Below are positions 13,658-25,755 of a stretch of 64,000 nt of DNA, one piece after another; position 1 is the first letter of the stretch; the number at the start of each line of letters is the position of its first letter. The stretch is from Isoetes taiwanensis (taxonomy: Eukaryota; Streptophyta; Lycopodiopsida; Isoetales; Isoetaceae): NCBI GenBank assembly GCA_021234155.1, contig JAJEKV010000030.1:5128050-5192049 (forward strand). The letters are read 5' to 3'. The translations under genes and the position numbers were made by a program. Under the pieces are notes generated by a model. The model was not told the DNA's origin. It worked only from the letters and a program-made list of their open reading frames with translations, and ran no database searches.

Positions 13658-15781
13658 ATTACATTGCACTCAAAATTATAAAATAAGTCATCCAGTGCGT
13701 CCTCCGAGAACTTCAATAGCACCTCTCTATGGTTAAGAATGTCCACAATACAACCTCCAATGCATGAGCCTGGCTGCCGAAAGAAATCAGCAAGCGAAGT
13801 AGCACTGATCCCATGCTTGATCCGGATATCCGAATAGGCGCGGCAGGAAAGCAAGACATGGGCCTCATCCTCTACTACACCCGCATCACATAGTTGACAA
13901 TGTCTAAGATCATGTGCAATGTCTGCCCATCTCCCAATCTCCACACCAAGCCAGTGTGAACTCAACCGTATTCTTGCAATTGCATGCCTGAGTTTCACTG
14001 ATATGGGTTCCCTAAGATACTGCGCTTCTTGCAGGGATGGGTTTAAGTAAGCCTTATAATACTCTTTCTTCACCGCCGGCACGCTCCATGACTTACTCAA
14101 AAAACTATCTCGAACCCAGCCACTAATGTCTTTTTTGTGCATCTCCAATTCCTGTATATTCATCCCCCACTTCATAAGCCATCTCGCTATGTCTGCATAC
14201 CAGCCCTTATTTCTGGTTTCCTCTAAAGCAAGTCTAGGCAAGCTATTACTCGGCATATCATATAGGACTTTGCACATATAGCGCAACAGTCTGCTCAGAG
14301 CTTCAGCCTCAAGTGGCATCATTCCACTTTCAACTAGCATCATGTCATATGGCGTTTGCATCTTTGTGCCCAACTCCGTATGAAAAAATTTCTTTTGTAT
14401 CTTTTCCACTTTTTTCCAGCTATCATTAGCAAGGCCTGGTCCTCAGACTTCACAGCCATATAGCACAACCGTTTGGACAAGCACCTTGTAGAGCATATGC
14501 TTCGTATCAAAATTCCATATCTCGACATTTACACACTTCCTTTGCATAGCATACAACGCTTTTAGGTTTGCATTCACTCTATGTTCAACTGCTTGGTTCC
14601 AGTTAGGACTCTTATCTACATTTAGGCCCAAATATTTGTAGTTCTCTACCACTTCAACTTGTTCACCCTTATAGTAGAACCGAACATGTTCTGTCTTGTT
14701 TGCCCCAAAAACCATTGCCTTGGTCTTACCTAGATTCACCTGCATGCCCTTATCCTCGCAGAATGCCTCAAGCACATCTAAATGCTTTTGCATCCCTTGT
14801 ATGCTTCGGGATAATAATACTACATCATCAGCATATAATAAAAGCATGAATACATACCCCCTCAACGCAGTACCTTCTCCTCCATGTGCTCGTATCCACC
14901 CTTCAAGCTGGTCTATGAATAGGCCGAAAAGAGTAGGTGACAATGGGCACCCTTGCTTTACTCCCATATTGCTTTCCACCATCTCATCATCTAACTCCAC
15001 AAAGGGGAATGATAGTTGCACTAGAACCTTGTCATAGAGTACCCCTACAGCATGCCTGAGTTCTACCGGGATGTTCAAGTCTACCATTCTCTGCCACAAA
15101 TTCTGCCTATTGACCATGTCAAAAGCTTTGCTAAAGTCTACAAAAGTAGCGTACATGGGTTTCTTCTTGCCAACTACCGAGTCCATCATAGCACGGAGAG
15201 TAACCAGGTGGTCAATTGTGGACTTTTTGGGTCTAAAACCCGCTTGCCCAATGGCTCTAGCGTTATTATCCTCTGCCCAAGCACTTATCTTGCGTTCAAT
15301 GATAGAAACGAATAATTTTGCATATAGACTACCAACCATGATAGTACGATAGTTAGTCGGATTGGATACCTCCCCTGATTTATGTAACGACACCACTCTA
15401 TTCACCTGCCAGGATGTCGGAAAGCCATCTCTCAATGCCATATCAAACATATCTACTAACTTAATTGCAACTTCTTCCCCTGGCCATTTAAGCATTTCAG
15501 CCATAAGGCCATATGCGTCTGCAGCTTTGCCATTGGCAAGCCTTTTAAGCCCATATTGTACATCAGCTAAAGTGAAAACAAGCGTATCTGATACAGCATA
15601 TGTGTCTTCGTTTGTCCCCATCATAGCTTCTGCCCCAGAAACATTATATTATTTGCGCACATGCGCCATAAGTGCATCTACATGTAGCCCATTTGCCCCA
15701 TATTTCATGGGTTTGAGTCTTCTCCAAAACTTTTTTGGATCTATCAGCAATTCCTCCACCATTTTCTTATGTTTACTATAT
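13648..15781 (-). pseudogene. LINE A2 reverse transcriptase with C-terminal zinc motif
   Basis: The 5' part reads LLIDPKKFWRRLKPMKYG. The reverse transcriptase follows, with VVSLHKSGEVSNPTNYRTI, motif A YATFVDFSKAFDMV, motif B VKQGCPLSPTLFGLFIDQLE and motif C LLLYADDVVLLS, so the catalytic Asp residues are present. YKYLGLNV and VLYGCEV come next. The C-terminal part has RHAIARIRLSSHWLGVEIGR and the zinc motif CQLCDAGVVEDEAHVLLSC. One stop (TGA at 14443-14445) replaces the Trp of the conserved W-G-P and lies in frame with the next open frame. Another (TAA) lies about 35 bases upstream of 15624. The upstream endonuclease is missing, so the copy is dead on arrival. The clade is not assigned, but it is not L1. 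Confidence 0.85.
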
Positions 15782-15783
15782 AA

Positions 15784-16612
15784 ATGAAATGAAATGAAAT
15801 GTTTGTTATTACGCCTACTGAGACCATCAGGTCTATCAGACGTTCAGATTATCCTCTACATCAAACCAATCCTCTAGTGAGCTTCCACAGTCAGAAGCAT
15901 CATCTATCTCCTCACTCATCTCTATCTCATTTATATCATTTTGTAAAAGAGCATCAATACTAGCAATACAAGTTCATCTAATTTTCCGTACATCTATGAT
16001 AAAGTTACCGATAGTGGAGGGTGGCAAACTAAACAAATCCGCTAATGTGCCATGGAACCCATATCTCTGTCTCAAGATTCTCATATGTCGGGCATAAAAG
16101 AAGGGCATGCACCTCATCCTGACCACAGACCTTGCAGACTCGCCTTTCCCTCGGTATGTTCCTCCATCTTCCTTCCTCTATACTCAAATGGTGGGAGCTC
16201 AGACGCATGCGCGAGATCTCCTTGCGCTTTAGGATGGATATGTCACTCTTCATGTAATACGCCTCTTGTAACATAGGGTTCATGTTATTGCGATATGCCT
16301 CCATCTTTGTTTTGGGGTTTTGCTAGAGTACAGCACGGATTCCTGCAATCACCCATTCTCTTATCTCCTTAGGCAGACAATCTTCAATTTTCATATTCCA
16401 TTTCAGCAACCATTCCCTAACATTCTTATACCAGCCATTTAATTCGCTATCCTTCATTGCTAGGTAAGGCAGTCTACTGCCATCTAGAGCCTTAACTTTT
16501 TGCACATATATCAGTGTCTGGATAAGGGCTTCACCTTCCAGAGGAATCATACCACACTCTGCCAACATCATCTCATACGGGGTTTGTGTCTTCACTCCAA
16601 GTTCTGGCAGAG
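15784..16612 (-). mobile_element. Family A LINE copy A3, 3' fragment
   Basis: The minus strand carries only the C-terminal part. It begins ELGVKTQTPYEMMLAECGMIP (about 16610) and continues through MRLSSHHLSIEEGRWRNIPRERR and CKVCGQDEVHALLLC (zinc motif with a shortened spacer). The frame is broken once by a stop near 16322. The 3' hairpin lies at 15811-15843 with a six-pair outer stem (one G-T pair), and the tail is (ATGAA)4 at 15784-15803. It inserted next to, or received, copy A2. Confidence 0.85.
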
Positions 16613-16856
16613 GGGAGTCTGGTGAGGAATCTGACCGACAACATACTAAAGGGTATTCTAAAGGAGTTTCGAATGCTGGGCAAGGAGGTCGGGATGCAGG
16701 CAAAGGCAAGAAGTTTTACTGTTCCCTTGCTGTTCTCTATCTTTTTCCTTACAGTCGCCTTTTCTTGTCGCCCTATTAGCGCCCATATCGAGAGAAGAAG
16801 AAGAAGAAGAGATTTTAACGTCACGCCACAAGGCAGCGTAGAGAGAGAGGGAGGGG
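16613..16856. other. Short spacer with purine-rich tracts
   Basis: No gene is recognised. It contains (GAA)n near 16793-16811 and a GAGAGAGGGAGGG tract at 16840-16875, which grades into the tail of LINE copy A4. Confidence 0.5.
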
Positions 16857-17370
16857 AGGGAGGGAGGGAGGGAAAGTGAAGTGTAGTGTATTATTCCGCC
16901 TTTTGAGACCATCGTGTCTATGAGACGCCTAGAAAAACATGTTCAAAGTTAAAACATTTTCAAGTGATGAGCCCCCAAAAAAGAGGCTCATCATCAAGCT
17001 CACTCTCCTTTTCCTCATCAATTATACCTCTAGATATATTTACAATTGACTCTCTCTCTGAGTTGTAGTACATCTATTAAAAAACTGCAATACGGGTTCT
17101 TTGGGAGTTGAAAAAAAAGGTTACCAAATCTGAGACTCTAATATCAAACCCGCTCTCGTGGGGTTTTGGTACTGACACCTCAAAATTACATGCATCTCAT
17201 CCTCAACTTCATTTGATCCACAAGCCTCAAGATATCCCTCAGTGCTCATGTGCTATTTTCATCCATCCGCCTACTTCCACCTCCGTGTGATGACTTAACC
17301 TCATTCTACATATGACATGCCTCTTCTTGGTCGAGATGTTAGTATCCAAAACTCCATTTCCTAGAAAGAA
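16857..17370 (-). mobile_element. Family A LINE copy A4, short 3' fragment
   Basis: The minus strand carries NISTKKRHVICRMRLS followed by HHTEVEVGGWMKIAHEH. These match the zinc-proximal region of copies A1 and A2. The 3' hairpin at 16897-16927 has outer stem CGTCT/AGGCG with one T-G pair. The tail is (CCCT)n and (CT)n-like. The 5' truncation is near 17370. Confidence 0.7.
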
Positions 17371-17437
17371 GGATTCATCCAGGTCCCATAGTGCTGATCT
17401 CGCGGCCCCGCCCAGACCGCACTGCAACACAACCTCC

Positions 17438-18890
<1,453 letters not shown>

Positions 18891-18894
18891 AGCA

Positions 18895-20160
18895 GTTGTC
18901 TAATTAAAACTCCTAGCTGCCTTCGCGTTTGTGGGTTTCAAATGGTAAATAATAAAGCCTTAAAAAGATAAATCAAAAAAGTTTTTAAAAAGTTTGTTAA
19001 GTTTAAAAATAACAAACCCTTAAAAGATAAACCAATAAATAATATAAGCCCTTAAAATAATATAAGCTTCTTTATTTCCCCTTTCATTTTTAACTACATA
19101 TTTTCCTCTCTATTTATATGAACTCTCAATCGTTCAGCACACACAAAAAACCCCCATTTTTTAATAAACCTTTTTTTCCCAACAAAAAACTTGTAAAATT
19201 TATTTGCCAATGTAATGGATGATTGATATCATTTATACTACTAAGCATTTTGTTTGGATGATTGAGTATATTACCAGATTGTTTTTTACTATCCTTTTGA
19301 TTGTTTCATTAAAGCCACCATTAATGTATTATTGTGCAAGTTTCAAACCATCTACACTTGTCAATGCATCAAACAGTAAAAATTGCAATCTTAATGTAGT
19401 TCCTCAGCCTCAAGCTAATGATAATGCTTGGAAGTCATCGAAAGAGTTGTCTGAAGGAAGTAAGGATGAGTGGTTGGCAATTTTGGATACATTGAAATCT
19501 CGACAGACTCGGCAATAACAATTACCTGCATATGACATATTTTACTAGTTTGATTGTTATAAGTGTAGTTCAATGCATAAGATACCCAAACCCACCCTTC
19601 CCTTAACAAATTGCCCCTTAACAGGGAGCAATCCAAAAATTGAAGATGGGATGCAGGAAAGGCAAATTGGCTACAACCCTGATGCTACTAAAAAAGAGAA
19701 GAAAAAAAGAGGGAAGAGGGTTGCTAGAAAATTGTTGTAACGAGGTTATAATGCAAATGCATTATTTTGGACTAGCACGCAAAATCGCCGACCCAATGTT
19801 GCTAACTGTGTAATGGGAAATACCAATATAAGAGGTGCAACCATTGGAGAGCAATATAACAAATAATGTATTTGTAAGAAAATTTAGTGTGTGTCAAATT
19901 GGTTCTAAGCTAAATTGGGTCAAATGAGCTCGTGTTTGGTAGGCTACTTCTTTTCCCATGTCGATTCATATTGCCGCTTCAAAGTAGAACACTAATTGCA
20001 CAATTCAGTTCAATTCCTATGAACAAACACGTCAACGTCTAAATTCAAGTTGCAACAGAACATTGATATGTAGGGTATAAATGGTCACAATAAAGGATGT
20101 GTGCCTACGTATAAGCATCATTTATGCTCAATGAAATTGAGAGGCTACCAAATTGATTCC
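18895..20160. other. AT-rich intergenic stretch
   Basis: No supported gene. The 99-residue open frame at 19219-19518 starts with hydrophobic residues and ends hydrophilic; it matches nothing I recognise. A TTAAAAAGATAAA-type motif recurs near 18960-19030. Confidence 0.5.
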
Positions 20161-20166
20161 AAATTC

Positions 20167-20396
20167 GAAAAAACAGGGACCCTGAAATTATAGGGCCAAA
20201 CAGCAAGATTTTTCACAGCGAAAAACATAGTCGATCCCTGCCCCTGCCTCCGATCTTCAATCCGTCGGCCCCTGCCTCCGTCCCCTGCTTCCGTCGGCCC
20301 CTGCTGTCCCCTTCTAACCGGCGCCGCCAATATTTCCGGCGGATAATTGCCGGAAAAGCAAAAAAGGGACAAAATTTCAGGGTCCCTGTTTTTTTC
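20167..20396. mobile_element. Small inverted-repeat element (MITE-like), about 230 bp
   Basis: The ends CGAAAAAACAGGGACCCTGA (left) and its near-perfect complement (right, with one extra A/T in the run) form terminal inverted repeats of about 24 bp. The middle is a pyrimidine-rich GCCCCTGCCTCCGTC tandem repeat. CAAATT occurs near both edges and may be part of a target duplication. No coding capacity. The superfamily is not identified. Confidence 0.6.
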
Positions 20397-20401
20397 GTTG
20401 G

Positions 20402-20524
20402 CAAATTTTTGTGACCAGAAAATTTCGCCTGAAATTTTCAGCTGACGTGGCGGGTGACGCCGCGAGTGGCCCCGCCACGTCAGCTGAAAATTTCAGGCGA
20501 AATTTTCTGGTCACAAAAATTTCG
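20402..20524. mobile_element. Fold-back element with perfect long arms
   Basis: The left arm (about 20405-20456) and right arm (about 20473-20524) are perfect reverse complements over roughly 52 bp, separated by a 16-base GC-rich loop (TGACGCCGCGAGTGGC). Arms include GTGACCAGAAAATTTCGCC and its complement. A transcript would form a very stable hairpin. It abuts the MITE on its left and a duplication of its right arm on its right. Confidence 0.75.
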
Positions 20525-20598
20525 CCTTCCTGAATAATGAAGAATTTCAGGCGAAATTTTCTGGTCACAAAAATTTCGCCTTCCTGAATAATGAAGAG
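20490..20598. repeat. Tandem duplication of the fold-back right arm
   Basis: GAATTTCAGGCGAAATTTTC through CCTTCCTGAATAATGAA is present twice in direct tandem with a period of about 54 bases. The duplicate carries the outer half of the fold-back arm plus about 20 bases of flank. It probably arose by slippage or unequal exchange. Confidence 0.7.
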
Positions 20599-20682
20599 TA
20601 GATGGAGTGATGCAATCTATGCCAGGGATACCATCTAGTCGAACTCCCCAAAAAAGAACAAAAAACATGAATTTTTATGAAT

Positions 20683-20765
20683 GTCAGAAGTGGGATTTGA
20701 ACCCACGCTCTCTTTCGAGAACCAGAACTTGAGTCTGGCGCCTTAGACCACTCGGCCATCCTGAC
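20683..20765 (-). tRNA. tRNA-Leu (anticodon CAA)
   Basis: On the minus strand an 83-base tRNA can be folded. The acceptor stem GTCAGGA pairs with TTCTGAC. The D arm contains the A box TGGCCGAGTGG. The anticodon stem CCAGA/TCTGG holds the loop CTCAAGT with anticodon CAA. The long variable arm TTCTC-GAAA-GAGAG is typical of class II tRNA-Leu. The T arm GTGGG-TTCAAAT-CCCAC contains the B box. There is no intron. T runs lie about 20 bases downstream and could end RNA polymerase III transcription. All stems pair, so it is probably functional in decoding UUG. Confidence 0.95.
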
Positions 20766-20769
20766 TTTT

Positions 20770-21676
20770 GTGAAAATTTTCACAGTTTTTTTTATATGAG
20801 AACTTTCTGCCATGGATTCCGATTCAAGATTGGAAATACGACTGAGTTGCGCCGTTTCTCTCTTGGGCACTTACGGATTGTGCCTCTACGGTTTCAAATT
20901 CTGTAGACAGGTCCTCGTCAAAATTTCCCCTCCCACATGCCTCTCAGATTGGTACGAAAGCATTAGTAGTTTGTCATCCTGTGTACATGGAAAATCTGCT
21001 TAAGGACCCATCAAGCAAATCTGAATAGATTGAAAATAATCAGATAGCCGGCTGATGCACATGGAACTCAGTCTTTGATAGTAGATCCGCAACTTAGGAA
21101 CTGGAATGAAACGGGTTGCCTAATGCCATATGGCAATGCACATATAAATTGGGATATCAATACAATCTAGTTCATAGAACTGGCCTAAAAAGTTCTTTGC
21201 AATTCAAAATTTTGGATGAGAATATTCTCTCTTTTCTTTGCGGTTACCTAAATGTAAGCTGTTGTTGATATATGGATAAACCCCTTAAGAACATGACAGC
21301 CTGGCCTTTAAGGATAGGGTATGCATGAACTAAGCCAAAATCAATGCTTTCAGATTGAAACTCAGTCCTCGTTCTAAGATAAGAGTACTTGTAACGACAT
21401 CAAACAGAAAAAAAAGAACCATAGTATTCCACTTTTATTTGAATGCCAAACCCCTTCAATGCTGACACATACAGGGGATAAAATCTTTACACTGGTATCC
21501 TATATGAAGAAAATTTATACATGTTTATCTGATGCAGCTCCATATCTTGGCTAACACTCGGAATTTGGAAAATTCAGATCCACCGTCTTAACCAAATTCA
21601 CAGATGTACTTTTTTCCTTCACAAATGAAGCTGGTGCAGATTGCAATGCCAAACGACATTCTAAGCCCTTTGAACT
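20770..21676. other. Spacer and likely 3' untranslated region of the beta-mannosidase
   Basis: No open frame with similarity. The part next to 21676 is expected to hold the 3' untranslated region of the minus-strand beta-mannosidase gene. The ORF at 20812-21003 has no recognised domain. Confidence 0.4.
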
Positions 21677-23439
21677 TTATATGGGTGGGCATTTGCGAGT
21701 TTTATGTGTCTGGTTTTGACTTATTTCCTGTAGTCTACATGACTGAGTTGCAATAAGTTTTGTAGTTGATGGTTGGTCCTTTGGAATTATTGCATATGCA
21801 TCCCTATACTCATCCAATCCTTCAAGCAATAACTGCCATACCATGGCCCCAGCTGCGGCCCCACCAGACTTGCTTGATTCATATACAATATCAAACATGG
21901 ACTTTAACAATCTGTGCCTTTCAGCCAATTTCGATCGATCTGACAGTCCAAATTCTGTGACTAGGACAGGTTTCTCAAGTCGAAAGGCTCCATCTTCTAC
22001 GTGCATCTTCACCCAGTTTTCAAATTCTTTTAATTGAGCATCAAACTTCAAATCAGGTAGCCTGCAGGAGACAGAGGACATATATAGCATTAAAATAGCA
22101 AGACGAATAAAGGAATCATCTGGTATGTGGAACAAACTGCAGAAACAGGTCTCTTTATTATAAACATCAAAAGAACGTACCACTCATCTGGATATGCATG
22201 CACTGATCCAAAGTCAATGCTTGAGATTAAATGGTTGCGTATAAAGTCTGATCCATAAAAACCAGCCCAATGCCCAGGATTAATCTCAAGGCTATCAGGG
22301 CTCCATGAACTGTAGAATCCCTCCATTCCAATGGTCAAAAGATGCTTATTATCAAGTGACTTTACATATAACGACATTTCCTCAATCCATTTCTGCATAA
22401 ACCAAAAGCTAGTAAGCACAAAACTTAAGTTCAAGATCCAATTTGTGTCCTATTTTACCTGAAGTATGTTGCCAGATGGATCATATGTACATCTTGGCTC
22501 ATTAATGAGCTCCCAACCAAATATTGCAGGATCGTCTCGATATACAATCCCACTAATACTGTTTTTACGAGTCAAAATTGCCTAAAAATTGGAAATACTA
22601 CACTTAAAAATCCGTCCAACAAGGATTTATCGAGCTTTTTATATGCACAAAGAATAATAACCTTGACATGTGCTTTATAGTAACTCATAACAGATGGATG
22701 AGTAAAAAAGGAGTCATTTGAGTATCCAACATCAATACCAGCTTCACGAGCCCATTGTACATACTGCCCCTTGCCACCAAAAGCATTTAAGTTATTCACT
22801 AAACTCAAGAGTAATCGAACTCGCTGACGTCTTGCTTCAACAATGACATAATCCAATGCCTGCATTACAGGCATGAAGTCTTAATATTGGCAAGCTCTAA
22901 AAAGGACATCTGAGTAAAGGAACATAGATCATATATTAATGTGGCAAAACAATTTGCAATCATAATTTGACTATTCAAGAAAGAAACTTGTCAAACATAC
23001 AAAAATTAAACTTTACTACAGATTTGTGCATGTAAAGTTTAGCAAGGAACTACTTTCAAAGTTAAGTAATGATCTAATATAAACAACTTACTTTGAAAAC
23101 AGATTCATCGTAATGCCCTGGTGACGTCTGTAAAGCGTGATAGCCACCATCACTAAAGGCCCATGTCCTGCATATGGTAAGCCCCATGGCAGCTCCCTCT
23201 TTCATTATGTTGGCCACTTTGGATCTTCCCGTCCAATGTGCTGCTTCAGACATGAGCCAGTATGAATTCCATCCATTTACATAAAAAGGCTCATCATCCA
23301 AGAACAACTGGGAACCCTTCCTCTTTACAAAGCTCATCTCGGGAAGCTTGACGGGAACTTTGATAATGCCGTTGATGAGCATGTAGGATATGCCCATGAA
23401 GCATAAAATGCCAATGGCAATAGAACTTGCATATTTCAT
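21677..23439 (-). CDS. MAN: Mannan endo-1,4-beta-mannosidase (GH5), five exons
   Basis: Exons on the minus strand are 23439-23092, 22859-22662, 22581-22459, 22392-22181 and 22061-21677. All introns are GT-AG (232, 80, 66 and 119 bases), and joining keeps frame for 421 residues, a normal family length. Residues 7-25 form a hydrophobic signal or anchor ([19 protein letters not shown]), so the enzyme is probably secreted or Golgi-anchored. Family landmarks are [44 protein letters not shown] (acid/base Glu about residue 210), SVHAYPDEW and VLVTEFG (nucleophile Glu about residue 330). The enzyme hydrolyses beta-1,4 bonds inside mannans of the plant cell wall. Both catalytic acids are present and no frame break is seen. 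The exact start could be a later Met, but this one includes the signal segment. Confidence 0.93.
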
Positions 23440-24230
23440 CGTGTCAATAACTAGTCAATTCAATGGAGGAAAAGCAACCCCAGAAAGATCTTGTTGTTAT
23501 CTGACCTGATAATCTGCCATGAAAATCAAAATTTGTAATCTGCAAAAACAGACAAGACCAAAATCAGCATTATAATTCCTCATAGCAACTTCAATGAGAT
23601 CATTTCAGTTGATAATTAAACATATCTAAATAACCCAAAAGTACATTCACAACCAAGAAAACGATAGTAAATAGAATGCTGGGATGCATGCAAACTACAA
23701 ACCGGATCTTATGATATGGACCAATTCATGGAGCGGCTAAAATGCGGTTCAATAACCCCAAAAGCTCGAAATATACACTCTGAGACAGCAGCATAACAAC
23801 TAGAAGAAGGAAAGGGCGCAATTTCTGTGGCAGGGACGCAGTTGTTGGTTGAATGAGTAAGCTCTTTTGGTTGTTTGTGTGCTCGTGGGACCGTAGTACT
23901 TAATGGTACTTGTTCGACCTGTACACTGTATATATGCGTATGCGTACACATACGGTTCGGGAGGAAATTGTTGTTTTTTGAGTGGTTAGGTGTCTTGGTG
24001 CATAAAATGGTTTTATGACATGACATTTGATCACGCTGGAATTTTCGCTTCTCTTTCCTCTGGATGCTGCAACACTTTCATGATGTCTCCCTTCCTCTGG
24101 CACCAAGTTCTTGTGAATGTTTTGTTTTTGCTGTATCTTATGCGCGCGCCAATCTAATTTCTACCGATGATGTGTGAAATGAGCAAATGACATGCTAGCT
24201 ATACTCTCCTCCCAACTACGAGCTCAATGC
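23440..24230 (-). promoter_or_regulatory. Likely 5' untranslated region and promoter of the beta-mannosidase
   Basis: The stretch upstream of the first ATG has no supported gene. It contains T-rich and A-rich tracts, but I could not identify a convincing TATA box or transcription start. The open frames at 23709-24106 are in competing frames and match nothing. The role is inferred from position only. Confidence 0.4.
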
Positions 24231-24240
24231 AGGTACTAAA

Positions 24241-24671
24241 GGGTGAAGATAAAGTTACCCCGGTTTTGCTGATTCCGCGGCAAAGATATCCCTTCCGGCG
24301 GAATCACCAAAATCGCGCAGTAACTGCACAGTCACGCTCACTGCGTCTGCCCCTTAACCATTTTTTGCTCAGATCTTTGAGCTTGAATACCTCGGCCGAT
24401 CGAGCTCCAAATCGATTCGGATCACTTCTATGTGGGCCGGAATGAGATGGATTAGAGGAAGTCATCTATGCAAACCAAAAATCAGATCGAGCGCCTCCAG
24501 ATTTAGCCAGTTTCAAAAGGGCAAAAAATTGCCCTCAAAATGCGCAGTTACTACGTTACTGCGCAGTTTGGGCGAGTGATTCCATGGGACGGAATTTCTT
24601 CGTGGTGATTCCGCTAGAAGGGATATCTCTGCCGAAGAATCACCAAAACTGGGGTAACTTTATCTTCACCC
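24241..24671. mobile_element. Mutator-like MITE with 9-bp target duplication
   Basis: A 431-bp non-coding element. The left terminus begins GGGTGAAGATAAAGTTACCC, and the right terminus is its reverse complement with a few differences across about 70 bp (both include GATATCCCTTC and GCGGAATCACCA). The flanks are GGTACTAAA (24232-24240) and GGTACTGAA (24672-24680), a 9-bp direct repeat with one mismatch. Long inverted termini and a 9-bp duplication are the signature of Mutator-like elements. No transposase is encoded, so mobility would depend on another copy. Confidence 0.8.
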
Positions 24672-24721
24672 GGTACTGAATGCCTTCCTCGAGCGTCTTT
24701 ATAGCTAGCAAACCATAGCCC

Positions 24722-24795
24722 AAAAGAATAGAATAGAATAGATTTTTTGCGTCCACGGAGACCAATTGGCCTATGGGACCCAAAAGGGATAGGCT
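24722..24795 (-). mobile_element. Family B LINE, bare 3' end
   Basis: Only the 3' end is present on the minus strand. The hairpin is GGGTCCCATAGGCCAATTGG then TCTCCGTGGAC (24748-24780), followed by a tail of (ATTCT)n-type repeats at 24722-24742. The inner stem is GGCC/GGTC and the outer stem GTCC/GGAC. No coding sequence survives upstream of it before the L1 fragment starts near 24800. Confidence 0.7.
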
Positions 24796-24799
24796 CTTT

Positions 24800-25755
24800 T
24801 GGCCATACCTCTCCTTTACATAGAGATGATGGTTCCTTGCAAGTGTCATCTCCATTCAAGCATAGTATGAAAGCAGTCATCTACTATCTTGGCCTGAATT
24901 TCAGGCACAATTTCTAGCCTCCCATGGGGATGTGTCTATATAGGTGAAGGTAGCGAAGAATATGCCTCTTATGGTGGAGGTTGGTGCCATGGAGAGGCTA
25001 GCTTGGGGTTGCTATGAAGATATTCACAGAGGCAAGTATTTTGCCAGCTCCATTTATCGCCTCCTCTTAGCTCCACAATCCCTACTATTGCCAAATGGGT
25101 GGCATTTGCAGGTTCCACAAAGCAATTGGGTCAGTACACAAGCTGCCAGCATCTTAGTCTGGGCTATAACAATAACTCTACGAGCAGATGAGTAAATGCC
25201 TTGGAAGATATGGTGTCTTTGACACTCCCAAATTGACCACAAGAACTAACCATAGCCAAGATGAAATGCCTTCGGCCTAGCTGGGCCCCATGCATCTGGG
25301 TAGGATGCCAAGAGGACACATTATCCGATGCACTATCAAATAAACCTTGTAGCGAGGACCATACTAGTTGAACTTCTAAACAAGCAAAGAGACAATGCTC
25401 AAGAGTCTCAATGTCTGAAAGGTAGAGCGAGCATACTATAGATGTGCGAAGATCATAGCGATGTGTTAAGGCCTTAACATGCAAGCACCTATAGATACCC
25501 TGCCATCAAAGCACAAAAACTCTTGGATGGGGCAACTTATCCAGTCCTCCTTTGAGTTAGACATGGAAGGCCGTATTTGAATTCAGTGTCTTTGAACTAA
25601 TTTTTTGAATTAATCTCCTCTATTGGAGTGAGTACACATTGCTTCAGGGTCGCCTTTCAGAGGCAGCTTCTTGTGCTTACCAAGCTAGATGAGATATGTA
25701 CATTGTGTAGTTCTTACGCTTGATTAATAACTTTTCATCCTTCAAAAAGTAGAAT
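24800..25755 (+). mobile_element. L1-like LINE 3' fragment with an internal inversion
   Basis: Compared with the L1 at 41.7-44.5 kb, three blocks are recognisable. Block 1 (about 24800-25120, plus) includes DIHRGKYFASSIYRLLLAPQ. Block 2 (about 25130-25560) is reversed and reads on the minus strand as VLWWQGIYRCLHVKALTHRYD, ETLEHCLFACLEVQLVW and RRHFILAMVSSC. Block 3 (about 25600-25755) is plus again and is the 3' end (GATTAATAACTTTTCATCCTTCAAAAAG). The blocks are the zinc-binding C-terminus and 3' untranslated region of L1 ORF2. Stops are present throughout. Confidence 0.8.

Noticed and set aside
20565-20870. 101-residue minus-strand frame containing MAEWSKAPDSSSG
   Set aside because: It overlaps the tRNA-Leu gene and reads through its sequence; no protein is implied.
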